The notes: generated from the sequence alone by a model not told the origin. A DNA stretch of 64,000 nt from Sarcomyxa edulis (GCA_009761415.1 QUOL01000009.1:1426001-1490000), one strand, 5' to 3'. Positions 47,601 to 59,670 are shown, numbered from the stretch's first letter. Program-made: numbers and translations.

Positions 47601-48139
47601 AATTGGCCGTAGACTCGCAGAGTCGTTTGATCGTACCAAGCGACTCCTTGCGGACTTGCAGGATCGTGGAGAAGTTGCCACTGTTGTCCTTTGGCGCTAA
47701 GTCGGACATTGCTGCCGCTGACGCAGGGATACTCGCAGACGATGTACATCCCTGTAGATACATTCTGATGTGCAGGTGAGATATAAATTATCAATGTCAA
47801 GGGCTGGTAAAATCACAACACACCTGAACAGTATACGTATCGGACTCGGGAGTATACACGACGACCCACTACAGTCGTCCATCGAGGACAGGTAAGGCCA
47901 TGTAATTACGAATGGAATACATAACGCACCTGCTGTTTAGTGTCGTCAACAACAGCCTGGGCCTGAGCCTTAATGATGAGGCCCTCTCCTATGGTGGCCG
48001 ACTTGGCCACAGTGAGTAGCGCCTGCTGTCCATGTTGTCCTATCTGGATGCGATACTGGAGAATCCGAATTCAGCGTGGATCAACATGTACAGGAAGTGG
48101 TATACGCACAGTGCCAGGCTTGATGGACGGTTTAGACAT
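44609..48139 (-). CDS. Multi-beta-trefoil (ricin-B-lectin-like) protein, copy B
   Basis: Paralogue of the gene at 39418-42935 with the same exon order and closely similar units. It starts at ATG 48139 (MSKPSIKPGT|YRIQIGQHGQQALL) and ends WMIERVSA at 44609. Signatures in order: KQQ|WVVVY, QQWQLL, IVMWAKY, YQQ|WKITY, PQHWDIS, WIFEPIQF, YQQ|WIVTYE, PQLWDIRQI, FIFEPVINP, SQH|WAIS, TAWVLSRE, QQK|WMIER. This gives about twelve units and probably four beta-trefoils. The 14-nt exon (AGTATCCGTCGAAG, about 44934-44948) is conserved relative to copy A. The intron after the YQQ preceding WIVTYE uses a GC donor (GCGAGT) where copy A has GTAAAT. No signal peptide is seen. Sugar or protein ligand unknown. 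The duplication is clear; which copy is ancestral is not. Confidence 0.8.
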
Positions 48140-49630
48140 TATGCGATTCAGAAGGATGTGGATGTGCTGGAATGAGGGATCCTGCGATGTTGAGCTCGAA
48201 CTTCTAGGGTTTTTATATGGAGAATGACGCACAAACGTGACGTCGAATGGAAGAAATCGTCAAGCTTCAAAGATCAGGGTGAAGTCATGCTACCCCGGGA
48301 GTAGCAGCGCTCCGACTCTGAGCTGAGCTCGCACGCCAGGAATCGAAGGACAAGTGTCACGCTCCGCGTGCGTTTAAGTCATGCATCCACCACGGAAGAG
48401 ATATTGTTCCGACAATCTTATTGCTCTAGATTTCAGAGGCGAATAGAATAAGAATAGCGAGCCGTCTAGCTGAAAGAAGAGTGTCAGTCAACCCTCGATG
48501 CTGTGAAAGTTAAAAGGGACAGCATACCGAGATATATAGAAGTCCATGAACTGTGTTCTAAGGGGAAACAAGGCAACCATTGGCCTAGTCAACAATCGCA
48601 GGCACTGATGCATGGGCGAGTCCTACGAGTTCCTACCAGATTTGGGGATTGACCTTCAGAGCTGAGTGTCGGATCGAATCTTTCTACGGATCGAGCTGCT
48701 CTGAGTCCAGATGACCAAGGTTCCTGTGTATGACAGGATGAATGTATGTGATTGGATTGCGGTGGTCGCCAGACCCGATCGATGAAGTTAATTTGGTTCG
48801 CTCGTGGTCCCAGAGATATTTAATCGGCTCCAAAGATGACAGAGCTAGACATGAAATTCGAGACGTACACACTGAGTTCTTGGAACTTTCCGACACGTCG
48901 AGAGACCCGCTTTGAGTCGCCAATGTCCATTTTGTGGATAGAGCACAGGGAACGATACATGTCTTTGGAAATAGAGGGAAAGGGTGTTCCGAATCGCCAC
49001 AGGAAACCAGGTTTTCACACTTAGATCCTCAAGCCACCAGCTCGTTCTTTCGGAACATTGAACCACTGGTGTCCAGTCGTGTGTGCCGCACTCGGCAGGA
49101 AGTGATATACAATGCAAGAATGCTACAAGAGAGTACTCAACGAAAATGTCAGTCCGTATGACTATGCGATCTCCTTTCTCCAAGGTATGAGGGTGCATCG
49201 ATCGTCGAGGAGCCTGAGCCTCGAAATTGATTCATTGAGAATGACCACTCCAGAAGCCTTCCTTGACATGAGGCTAATCAAGTTAGTCGGCGCGGTTACG
49301 GTCCTTTGTGTCTGCGACGTACCATGTCTGCAGTCAACTTCTGTCTGCGAGATCCTATCGTGCGACATCGTCGAAACAAACTTGGAGGTGGGCGTAGTTT
49401 GAGAGTCGAGTTTGAGACCGTTAACGCGATGCACGACATGCAACGTCATTCCTCGAGGTAGTTTGAGCGATTGTTATTTGATGAACTGTACGGAGGAGTA
49501 ACTACTTGAGAAACTTAGAAATTTGAATTCGAGGGCGAGGTTTCGCGTTGGTCACGGTGTCACGCTGCATCTGAGCCGATACAAGGAGCAGCCATGCCGG
49601 TACTATACCTACTGAGAGCTTGTGTTGTCA
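48140..49630. other. Intergenic, about 1.5 kb
   Basis: Contains the promoter of beta-trefoil gene B. Frames of up to 117 codons (48845-49198, minus) show no domain. Nothing else is supported. Confidence 0.4.
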
Positions 49631-49722
49631 TCGGATATGGTGTAACGGTCAACATTGCCGCCTCTCAAGGTGCAACTTGACCAAGATCGCGGCAGCTCGG
49701 GGTTCGATTCCCCGTATCCGAA
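49631..49722 (+). tRNA. tRNA-Glu (anticodon CUC) with intron
   Basis: The acceptor stem TCGGATA pairs fully with TATCCGA, followed by A. The D arm spans 49640-49655. The anticodon stem GCCGC pairs with GCGGC, and the loop is CTCTCA plus C. U33 precedes CTC, which reads GAG (Glu). A 20-nt intron (49668-49687) lies one base 3' of the anticodon. The T arm CGGGG-TTCGATT-CCCCG is perfect. TTTT at 49727-49730 can end Pol III transcription. Confidence 0.92.
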
Positions 49723-51000
49723 TTGATTTTGTTCTGCTTGGAGAATGTTTTTATCCATACTCGTTGTTGGCACTCCCGACGAGGTATTGGGAGTTCGAGG
49801 CCATTATCTGAGTAAGAACAGACTCCCAAGCTTCCAAGGTATACGAGATGCACAGGATCTTCATTCAAATCAAGGAATATACAAGGAAACACCTCGACAG
49901 ATTAATTATCTCTGTTGACTTTCGAGTACCGTACATATTTTCTCCAGGAGGTAGAACACAATGATTACTCTGCTTCTACATGAGATACTATGAGTATCAT
50001 CTTAATTGGCATTAAGGAGCCGCAAATTACCCTCGTCCTGATCATGCTCACTCATCGACCGTGGAGCCATTTCCATCATCGTTCATGTTGCACCCAGCGT
50101 CGGGGCTCCGCAGGTGCTGCAAGCGTCCACACGCGTTACGTTTCCGAAGTCCCCAAGGCACAGAGACCTGGACATCCAGTGGGATCTGCAGAAACACGGG
50201 TCTTGTCGGAAGGTGAGTGGGGTGAGCGGCTGGAAATGAAACCTTGGTCGAATGACAGCCGATAAGATGGTCCTGAACATTCAGTTCCCAACAGACACCA
50301 TACGGAGGCGAGAAATGTCGGGACGGAGAGACAGAGAAACAGAGAGGAGGTTCTAGGATGTAAATGAGACAAATGAGACATATCGAGGGCCGCTTAAGCG
50401 ATGAAGTGGGCGGGTCCAAAATCCCCAGAGAGCTAGATCCTCAAGACATTAGGAAGAAACCGAGAGAACATGCTGATCTGGAATGGAGTAAACGAGCGCA
50501 ATAGTCCGCTGAGTCAGCGCTTAACGCAAGGCATAACGCGACTTGGACTTGACGGTTGGACGGCGACCGTGGATCTGTCTGAACTAAGGTCATTCTCAGA
50601 GACTTGAATTATATGCATCTTCTATCTATTTGCGCAATATCCTAGCGGGGTTCTGTAGATACAGTAAGTGCGGTAGAGACTACTTGAAGGCACGAACACG
50701 AAGCGTTTAGCAATGAATTCCAAATTGTTTATCCCGACCTTATCCTTATACAAAGACGGACAACATTGCAGCCTATCTGGGCGAGCAAAATAACGTACGG
50801 TATGTAGTCAATCCCTTTGTTTCTGTCTGGTGGCCAGTCCAAATCGTGGAAACTGCCGAGGGCACAAACAAATCATCACAGCGCGTCCTATAAATACAAC
50901 AAACACACTTCTCCTTTCTCTTTCCTCTAACATACATCTAGTATCTCGATTTGACTCCACTCAAAGCTTGCATTTTTTTGCCAAAAGTACCAACAATCCA
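49723..51000. other. Intergenic, about 1.3 kb
   Basis: No supported gene. A minus frame at 50048-50419 (123 codons) is not protein-like. The last 150 bp (pyrimidine-rich) is the likely leader of the next gene. Confidence 0.4.
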
Positions 51001-52850
51001 ATGTCTCCTTCCATCCGCATCCCCGAATCAATCGAACAGTCCATCCCAGTGACTTCGGTGCGCCTCACCCGTCCAAGTTCTAAAAGACCACATATTGACT
51101 AGTATGATTCTACAGACATTCGTGATCACTCAAGGACCTGACAGCACGCTCAGGACGAACGATTTGACACCAGAAGTTGGCGAAGGTACGAGATCAAATA
51201 GTTTCAATGTTGAGATGTGGCTCATGGCCGATCCTCTTCAACTTCATATGGCACCTAGGTCCATCTTCTAGAGACACAACTACGTGTATGGGTACCCGTA
51301 AGGGAGCTCACAACACCGATCTCAAGCCCAACCAGGTATCAGTGGCATACGGAACCAGTGGCTCGGGCACCAAACGCGAATTTGTTCTGCAGGACTTGTC
51401 CCAGAACGTAACACCTCTGAGGCTGCCTCACCTCCATCAAAACGCGTCGACACAGGCTACCACCACTTCCAGTACCGTAGGGAAACGGCCACGTCCTAGT
51501 TCTTCTTCAAGTTCGGACGAAGACGAGGATAATGATGAACGTAATGATGAGAATCGGCCTTCGCGCTCTGATAGAGGCACGAACAACAAACGACGGCGCC
51601 TCTCAACATCCTATATACCAGTCCCCGCCCTTAGTATCCCTCCATCAGCCGGGGTATTTGACCCCTTCACCTCCGTCTCTTACGCGTCCCAATCTCCAGC
51701 TTACCACGTTCAAAGACCAAGCCCCACGACGCGGTCTAACAACTCTCTTCCTACTCTCTGTCCTCACTGCCCACCCCGTTCATCTGCTACAGAGTTCGAT
51801 GACTGGATACGCCACTCCGACGCCCATGTTGATCCGGTCACCAGTGTCCGCAACGCTAACATCTCTGATACCAATCCGCAATCGAACTCTACTCAGACGC
51901 GTGCCACAACTTCCTGGCATGGAGAATCTCATCCGTCACTCGCCTCCGACAGACGTTCTCTAAGTCCGCGTCTGGACGAACCCCGCGAACCAGCTGCATC
52001 GGGCAGACGTCCTACAGTTCCCTGGGCCGAAGAATTCATGAGGTCCATCACATCCGACGAACACCCTCCTATCCATGGCGGTCCATCCACAAGCTCAGAT
52101 GACATCAGAGCTGCTGCAATTTCCTGGGCTGAAGAATTCATGCGATTCATCGGATCCGAAAATCACTCTCCTAGCCATCGTGGTTCATCCACAAGCTCAG
52201 ATGACTCGCCCGAGTTTGAGTACGACTACCCCCTTTCGAATTCCTCTGATGATTGCAGCACCGATTCCGAGTGGACCTCCAGTAGATCTCCATCTCCCTG
52301 CTCTTCCTTATCATCGGTACATCAATTCGAGCCTTACAATCCCTTATACTCGTATCCTGAGGAGTTCGAGTCTCGATACCGCAGTGACGACGACAGCAGG
52401 GATTCAACTTCATCAGAATTGAGGGAGAGTGACGACGAGGAAGTCGGCGAGGATACGAAGAGCTTCACCACGGATTGTCGGGATGTCGAAGATCGAGATT
52501 CTGACTCTGGTTCTGACGACCGACCCGACGATGCGGAACATAGCTCTTCCTATGAGCAACAGGACGAATCCGGGAGCAGTGGCAGGGAAGGCACCGCGGA
52601 CGAAGAAACGAGGTATGCGCAGTTGCCGACAAGTACGCCAGTCACCCTATCCCTGCGCTCGACGTACCGTGTTCCGGACCTTCCCCGTCACGACGATAGG
52701 CCTCTGCGCCGTCGCAACGATACAGATTTGGTATATCCAAATCACTGGCGCCTCAATGTTGATCCACGAGACAGTTTCTGGCAAGCAGTGTTCGCGCTCG
52801 GAGAGTCGCGAGTCGGTGCAGATCAAGATGGTGAGCTATACTTCATATAA
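51001..52850 (+). CDS. Disordered acidic protein with one C2H2-like finger
   Basis: Start ATG 51001 (MSPSIRIPESIEQSIPVTS). Two introns (GTGCGC…ACAG after PVTS, and GTACGA…CTAG after PEVGE) join to GPSSRDTTTCMGTRKGAHN and then one long exon to 52850. The protein is Ser/Asp/Glu/Arg-rich and mostly disordered. A single candidate zinc finger reads LCPHCPP…FDDWIRHSDAHVD, that is C-x2-C-x13-H-x3-H. A Lys/Arg stretch (NNKRRRLS) looks like a nuclear localisation signal. A 34-residue unit is duplicated in tandem (52019-52222, WAEEFMR…STSSDD). The C-terminus is acidic and then hydrophobic (FWQAVFALGESRVG). A nuclear, possibly regulatory role is inference; no named family is recognised. The long frame also extends back before the second intron, but that part matches no upstream exon. 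Confidence 0.6.
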
Positions 52851-52854
52851 GATC

Positions 52855-53035
52855 TTTCAGCTGTCCGATAAGCTGATACAAGATATTTAGCATCGATTTT
52901 AGTGGGCTATGCCCATCATCAACAATAATTGACAGTTTGAATGCCTTGTTCTCATCCAATGGTAACAAGGCATTTCAATCGGCTCAATAGTCTTATTGAC
53001 TATGGGCAAGACGTCTAGAGCGCGGCTCTAGAGGA
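52855..53035. repeat. Cluster of short inverted repeats 3' of the finger gene
   Basis: Four stems follow within 180 bp of the stop codon. CAGCT/AGCTG lies at 52859-52876. AATGCCTTGTT/AACAAGGCATT is perfect over 11 bp with a 13-nt loop (about 52940-52974). ATAGTC/GACTAT lies near 52988-53004. CTAGAG/CTCTAG lies near 53014-53030. They may act in transcript ending or processing. Confidence 0.5.
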
Positions 53036-55163
53036 GAATGGGTTTTATATGAGAGAGAGATAGGACTCACGGGGTATGTCTGACCAACCCGAATTCGACT
53101 TTCGCTGACGTACGATGTCGATGGTCGGCTTTCGTTTTCCTGTAAATTGAATCAGTACGGAATACAGTATATATATTGATCTGGCTCAAGAAAGTTACTA
53201 CAGTCCTTTTGAGTTGGTCGTCGTCATCAGATCTTGAAGAGTGTTTAAGGTAAGCATAAGTAGGACAGAATTCCGACTCGTCTACTTTCCTATCAACCCG
53301 ACTGGAAAAGCTGCGTCAAGCAGGATTACCGGTAGATAATATAGAAAACGCACTGTCCGCAAAGATTGTACTGAGGGGGAGTCGCACTAACAGGAGGAAA
53401 ATAATGTCACCGATATTGGATTTTCTTCATACTTTGAGCAAAGCGCCTGCCCAGAGCTAAGCAGTCTCCCCTGAACCTCGCCAGAAACCTCCAGGCAGTG
53501 CGACAGAACCAGAACATCCGTCTCTGATCGACAGAGACGCGCCGACGAGACACGGAGATGCGTGGTATATAAGCAGCCTGTGTCTGCACAGCTATGCTTG
53601 GACCCAAGACCTTTACCATGAACGGCTTGGGTGACTGAAGCTACTCTATCGAGCCGAACAAGTCACCCAACCAGGTCCATATTTATCCGGGTCATGGGCA
53701 AAGCTACAACCGGAGAAGGGGAGGGTGGGGAAACGGTACAATACTTACCTGGTCCTCTGAAGCTGTCGAAGTCTTTAGATAGAAAGAGGAAGAAACCTCT
53801 ATCGTCGCCATCTAGATGGCCGCCCTTTTGTCCTCCTTTTTGTGTGATTCCGCCCCGGGGTGAATGTAGAGCTTTTTCCGATGGTCAACCTCCAAGCCAA
53901 GGAAGATATGGCGAGATAGATGGAGAGTATCGCTCAGGCCGTCGAGCCCGTCGTCGTCGGTGAGAAGGAGGTAGCCGTGAGAAAATCTGATACAGCTTAA
54001 GAAACTTTTGATGTTTCCGAGAGCCCAAATCGACCACAGACAGCCACAGACCCAACACAGACCATTCTGACGACCTATCTGCCTATCTTCAGACACGACA
54101 CGCTCTAATCCATCTTTTCCTGGTAGAGAAACTCAACTTATACGCCGAATCCTGTGCACGGTTCACAAAAACCATGTCTTGAAAATAGCAAGACGATAGC
54201 GATTTTCAAAACGGTTCAGGAAAACCATCCTCGCGGTCAGCCAAGTGTTGTCTTTGACTCGTTGGCGAATGTCACTGTCGCCAACAAGTATGTATGGTTT
54301 ATGACAACCATACCCGATGTCGCAGGCGGCGTTTCTCCTGGACCATCCAATCTCGGCCAAGTGTTCAAATTAACGCGTTGGCCAAAGCCAATCCAGCCAA
54401 ACTCGTATATGGTCTAACAAAACTATATCGGAAGGGGAGCAGGACGCGTGCGGTCCACGACTATCCACGATTATCCACGAAGCCGCGGCGCTCTACGGCA
54501 CTCTACGTTCTGTGTTGTCCGTCCGCTTTGCTCTCCGTCTCAAGATCCAACTTGAGTTCATGCATCGGTGGTCTCTAGCCAGTACTGGTCACTGGCAGCC
54601 TGTGTCTCTCATCGTGTCTATAAAGACCTCAGTATTCCTGTCCTTGAGCGTCGCTCACAGTTTTTCCCTTCGACGCAGTATGCGTCAGATATGCTGGGAA
54701 CCGTATCATCGGTGGGGATGAGCAGGGTTGTACCGAGATGCAAAATTCCTCCAAGATCATATTTCACACTACGCTTGCTTCTTGGATTGAAGTTCGAGAA
54801 TCTGTTTCGCGCTGGCCAGCATCTCATCTCCGTTTTCACGGAACGTCCGGACTTGGACTCGACGGTCGAACAGCGACCGTGAGGTGTCGCAAGTCTAGCT
54901 TATCGAGCTCATCCGAGTATCGACCGTTTGTAACTCAGCTGGGTCATGTAGGAATCGGCAAGCACCTCTCGTCCTCATGCCTCTTTGCGTTGGGAGTCGC
55001 TGTGCAATCAACCAGTTTGTTCCTTGACTATGCATGTATAGGCGTATAGATGGAGCTACACTCAAGGTGAGCTTCGATTCAGAGCAGACGTGGGATATAC
55101 AATGGTGCGTGACCGTATCAAAAGCCTTTCAAATAACTCCAGAGTCAGAACTAAATGACGAAC
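53036..55163. other. Intergenic, about 2.1 kb
   Basis: Weak minus-strand coding-like pieces (53812-54096, and a possible exon ending at a good donor near 53755) could not be joined into a gene. Other frames are short. No domain is seen. Confidence 0.3.
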
Positions 55164-56213
55164 CTAGACTAAGTACGGCGTCATGAAGCCCAGACGTCCA
55201 CGTAGTCCATGATAGTCTAGACAGATATTCATATAATCATGTCAGTGCGTTGCCTCCAGTGATATTCTGGTTCGTGGATTGTGACGACTGACATCGTATA
55301 GATCATATGATGTTGGAGCAGTGCCGGGAGCAGAGATATCGGTTTTATGGGTCACGATGACGCATGGCTTGGGCTTCGCGATACCAGAAGCATCGTCTAC
55401 GTATGTGGTCAATTGGTAAGATACGTGTTTGACTAACCGGTACCACCCAGATGAGTCGCGATCACGTTTGTTTTCGGATTGGAGATATCAGAAGCACTGG
55501 TACCGTCTGGAAAGTTTTTGAGCGTGAGCACTGGTGTGAAAGTATCAGTGTTAGTTATCTGACTTACCGCTCGAGTTAGGTATAGTCCCGCTATCTCTGA
55601 GAGACGTACGCGCCATGATCACATCTTGTAATGTTTTCTGCTTGTGCAACTCGATAGCGCGCTGCACATTCACATCCAGATTCACATCCCATCAGTCAAA
55701 GACATCTACACCCGGGAAGCAAACGGTGAAACGTACCAAGATCTCTTCAAGCAACGACTCGGCGTTGATTTCCAGACGGAAGATCCTTTATGAGAGACCG
55801 CGACAAATTGCTCAGCACTCGGAACGATGAGTCCGAGTCGAGAGGTATGGTCTGCAAGCGTAACATCGAAGCGTCTATTTGGATCCTACCACCAGTGATC
55901 ATTACCGATTGCAATCCAAAATCGCGATGTACACACACACATACCGTATAAACGACACCACAACATCATCATCACATATGAACTGTATGTGATCGCCTAA
56001 TCCTTCTTCACTGCACTCATCAAGCCTTTCTTGGATCCGTGCTAATACATCCTCCAGAGCCTGCATGAGTACACACGGACGCCATGGTTGAAGCGCGCTA
56101 GCGATGGTGGTGACAGCTGACAGGAATGGGATGAAGACGATTGTGCTGATGAGGATGGTGAGGGTGACGAGTCAATGGTGTGTGGGGAGGTGGAGGTGGT
56201 AGTGGGTGGCCAT
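55164..56213 (-). pseudogene. Broken paralogue of the adjacent CVIATHLG membrane protein
   Basis: Same exon plan as the gene at 56866-57928. Exon 1 opens with ATG at 56213, hits an in-frame TGA at 56174-56172, then continues as a membrane segment (TILISTIVFIPFLSAVTTIA) and LQPWRPCVLMQALEDVL. Exon 2 (IQIDASMLRLQTIPLDSDSS) shifts frame near 55820, where 5 bases present in the paralogue are missing, and later resumes in the right frame as EINAESLLEEIL. Later exons RAIELHKQKTLQDVIMARTS, ISNPKTNVIATHLG, IAKPKPCVIVTHK and YHGLRGRLGFMTP remain readable. Two independent lesions make a functional product unlikely, unless an unusual intron or start is used. Confidence 0.7.
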
Positions 56214-56865
56214 AGTCACAGTGCTCGGGCCTGTTCAGAGGGTCACGGTATATACTCCAGGTCGAGGATATCGACTGAGGATCAATATGTTGGGGCTTTG
56301 GAAGAATTTGAATGTATAGGGAACGATCGATCGCGACTTTTTAATGGCTTGCGGCGTTTGGAAGAGTGATCTATATCTATCCATCAGCTTGCAGGTGTCT
56401 TATCTGGGAATAACGCTGTGCTGTGTGAGTGTCGTCCGAATCGGAGTCAGTCAGCCTTTAGTACAACGTGTAGATTCTAGAATCAGGAGTAAACCAAATG
56501 CTGTCCATCGGAACACGAACTTCATAGCGATGATTTCCAGAGGTAGAAAGCTTCTGATTCGTACATGCATTCCACCACTGTGTACAACGATGAACCTCGA
56601 ACGGAAGCGTATCAAGGACTCAAACTAGATGACGAGTCCAGATGCCGTTAATTACACCGTTTGCGTTGGGGGTGCTTTGCCGTGAAATCGGTGAGTGCAA
56701 CCTTTCATTCTTGCTTATGTGTATAAACACTGAAAGGCATTCTTCAGATGTGGAGTACTTACAAGGTCATAGTGGATCGGATCGATGGGTAGGTTGATGT
56801 AGGAAAGCATTAGGAAAGCATCTCGAAAGCAAAGACAAACACATTGACGAAAGCAGGCAACGCGG
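56214..56865. other. Spacer between the two paralogues
   Basis: 652 bp with no coding exon. It contains the promoter of the broken copy and the 3' end of the intact copy. Confidence 0.4.
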
Positions 56866-57928
56866 TCAGCGCTTCAGCCTGAGGAAGCCCATACGTTCAC
56901 GTACTCTGTAAGAGTCTAGAGATATATTCGATACATGTCAGTCCACCGGTCATGTGTAGATTGTTTTAGAGACTGACATCATCAAATGTACCTGAACCTG
57001 GACTCGGAGGAGGAACATTGCCTAGATGAGTCGCAATGACACATAGATTGGGTCTCGCAATAGCAGAATCACTCGGGCCGTTCACTTTGGAATTCCTCAG
57101 TCATCGCTATAATCGTTGACGAGTGTGTCGACGTATCTGACTTACCGGTGAGAACGACATCGCCACTAAGAGAAGGAGGAGCTGCACCCAGATGGCTTGC
57201 GATAACGCATGGTTCAGGACTCGAAATGACGGCAACATCATCTGGACTTTGATGTGAGTACTCCCCGTGACGGTTGTTGTACCATCGACGAGTCTGACTT
57301 ACTGCTCGATATGGAGATTCCACCAGTCCCGCGAGATGTCTTGATATAGTCTTGTAATCTTTTTTGCTTGTGCAACTCGATGATGCGCTAGATATCTTAT
57401 CAGTCCCAACCCTGGCCGAGGTCCGGAGAACAAGAACACTGAAACCCACCAAAATCTCCCCGTGCAAAGACTCAGCGTCGTTGATACAACGTAATATCGA
57501 CAAGGAGAGACCGCGACAAAACGCCCAGCACTCCTTTCGGAGAGATGAGTCGACGGGTATGGTTTGCACACGTAGCAGCGAAGCTTCTATTTGCATTCTG
57601 CGTTTGTATTCAGGAGAATCGTTGATCAAAACGCAAAGGTATGGAAGTGTTAGATCATGTGCACGTACTGAGTAAAACTTGTATCAGCATCGAATTCATG
57701 GATGGAACCCCCTTGCTCCTTGCAATCGTCAAGCCTTTGTTGGATTTCTTCCAAGATATCGTCGAGACCCTTCATGAGCTCAGAAGGGCGCCATGGTTGA
57801 AGCAAGCGAGTAGCGGTGGTGACGATAGACAGAAGCGCCGCAGCATTGCGATGGATTGCGCTCGGAATGAACGGAATGAGCATGACGACACAGATCATGA
57901 AGGTGGAGGTGCTAAATGGAACTGCCAT
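56866..57928 (-). CDS. Small membrane protein with repeated CVIATHLG exons
   Basis: Six exons from ATG 57928 (an upstream in-frame ATG at 57982 is possible) give about 260 residues. Exon 1 (57669-57928) codes a transmembrane segment (FMICVVMLIPFIPSAIH) followed by LQPWRPSELMKGLDDILEEI, an amphipathic helix. Exons 2 (57450-57597) and 3 (57303-57387) are helical: MQIEASLLRVQTIPVD, LHKQKRLQDYIK. Exons 4 and 5 repeat one unit: ISSPEPCVIASHLGAAPP and IARPNLCVIATHLGNVPP. The last exon is SYRVRERMGFLRLKR. I do not recognise a named family; helix content around a membrane anchor is all that can be said. The frame is intact, unlike the copy downstream. Confidence 0.65.
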
Positions 57929-59290
57929 GCGTGTATCAAAATGAGAAGGTTGGCATGTAGTATGGGCATAATAGTGCTCCAAGACTTATACGAAATCGAG
58001 AATTTGGGGGTGAGTAATCTGAGGAGGGGAACAACAAGAGTTGACTCAGCTTTATACCGGACGCAGCTCGGGAGTATGTGACTCCGAGAGTCTTATCCGG
58101 AAAAAGAACTACCGCAGTGTCAGTGCGGTGTGGATCATCCTGCTGTGCAAATTGATAGATGGTCAGACTGAGAGCAGAACGTATAGAACCAATACTAGCC
58201 TTCGATTTGAACAGCTGTCACTACAGCTTCTTCACTCATTACAATCTTCCTAGCTAGTAAGGATGGACATCTTTCTCGAACGTCCAGAGTCACAGAGTCC
58301 AAGCTGTTGTTGTCTGATATTCTGATATATCGATAGTTATCTGCGGACTCACAGTCACGTTTCCTAAGCTGTTATAATCATTTCTCCTGACACGGATAGG
58401 ATAGGATTGCAGGTGTCCGAAATTGTCGACCGTGCTAGTTTGAAGATGTCGTTATTGGACACCGATTAGACATTTCACATACCAACGCACCGACGCGGAT
58501 GTGGCGTGTCCTCCTCACTCAAGCTCCAGAGTCAGAACAGCTGCACAGGCCGGTGTTATCGATGTTGCGTTGTCTGTGAATGTCCAAAAGCAGTAGATGC
58601 CAAAACCAAGGACTTCCAGTACAAGTCCATGACCTTGACATACCGTTCACAGCCTCTGGTGATCAATACAGGAGACGAGGACACGTCATAATTTCGTACA
58701 TCGTTGATAGACGCACCAGTCGAAGCTGTCGAAAAGAATTTTCTTAGTAGAAGGGCGTTAAGTATCAATGTACCGACCCTGATCAGGATCAGCGCGCATC
58801 CAAGACTCCACGATGACGCGTGAAGTCCCATCGTGGATGTACTGACATCGCTTGCAGTTTGAGATATCTCAGAAAAGAACTCGAGTCTCGAGTCTGATCT
58901 GTAAAGTCGAATTTGGAGAAAGCAAAAAAAGAGTAGGAACAGAGAACCGACTTCCAGCTTACCTCGTGTCTCGAAGTCAATAACTCGGGGAGGGACGTAG
59001 GAACAATCGGATGATAAATTATAAGCTGTGCCAGACTTACGACGAATGCGATCTCTGCTGTGAGGTACTGTGGCGGTAGATTCAGAAAGATGTTCAGTTT
59101 CTAGAACGAGTACGACGGACCATGAGTTTCATGATATGACGGTTGGCTCTTCCATCTCAGTGTCACGCTGTGCGTTGACAGTCAGTGGGTATTGATATTG
59201 TTGTTGTTATCTGCACAGACGGCGTCAAGTCAGTATATGACAGCGTCAAGTCAGTATGATAGAATAATGATTACACCCAAAATAAAAACC
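57929..59290. other. Intergenic, about 1.4 kb
   Basis: Frames of up to 91 codons, no domain. The stretch next to 57928 is the promoter of the membrane-protein gene. Confidence 0.35.
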
Positions 59291-59670
59291 CACGAGTCGA
59301 AGTTCTTTAGAAAGGGTTCCTGAGGAGGAGAAATATTATGTTCACCGACGCGAAAAAGAAATCAGCGGATTCACCGATGAGGATGAGTGCAACCGGCCAC
59401 GCACCCGATACAAACTATATCCCAGATCAGTTGAAGGTACGGAGATTGAGCCTGGGTATCGCGTACCAATATTATATTCCAGACTAGAGCCACGAGTCGA
59501 AGTTTGTCGAGAAAGGGTTTTTGAGTAGAGCAGATATTATGCTCACCGATGCGAAATGACAAGGGAAAGAGGTCAGCGAGTGCAACTAGCCATGGCCACG
59601 CACCCAATGCAAACTATATCCCAGATCAAGGTAAGGATATTGAGCCTGGGTATCGCGCAGTCCAGACTAG
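59291..59670 (+). repeat. Direct tandem duplication, about 200 bp
   Basis: CACGAGTCGAAGTT begins at 59291 and again at 59491. The copies stay alignable through AAACTATATCCCAGATCA and GAGCCTGGGTATCGCG to CCAGACTAG, which ends copy 1 near 59487 and copy 2 at 59670. They differ by scattered substitutions and small indels. Neither copy encodes a recognisable protein. Confidence 0.75.

Noticed and set aside
53740..53760. ATACTTACCTGG, the 5' end typical of U1 snRNA
   Set aside because: The stem-loop I loop, the Sm site and the rest of U1 are missing. On the minus strand it simply reads as a splice donor.
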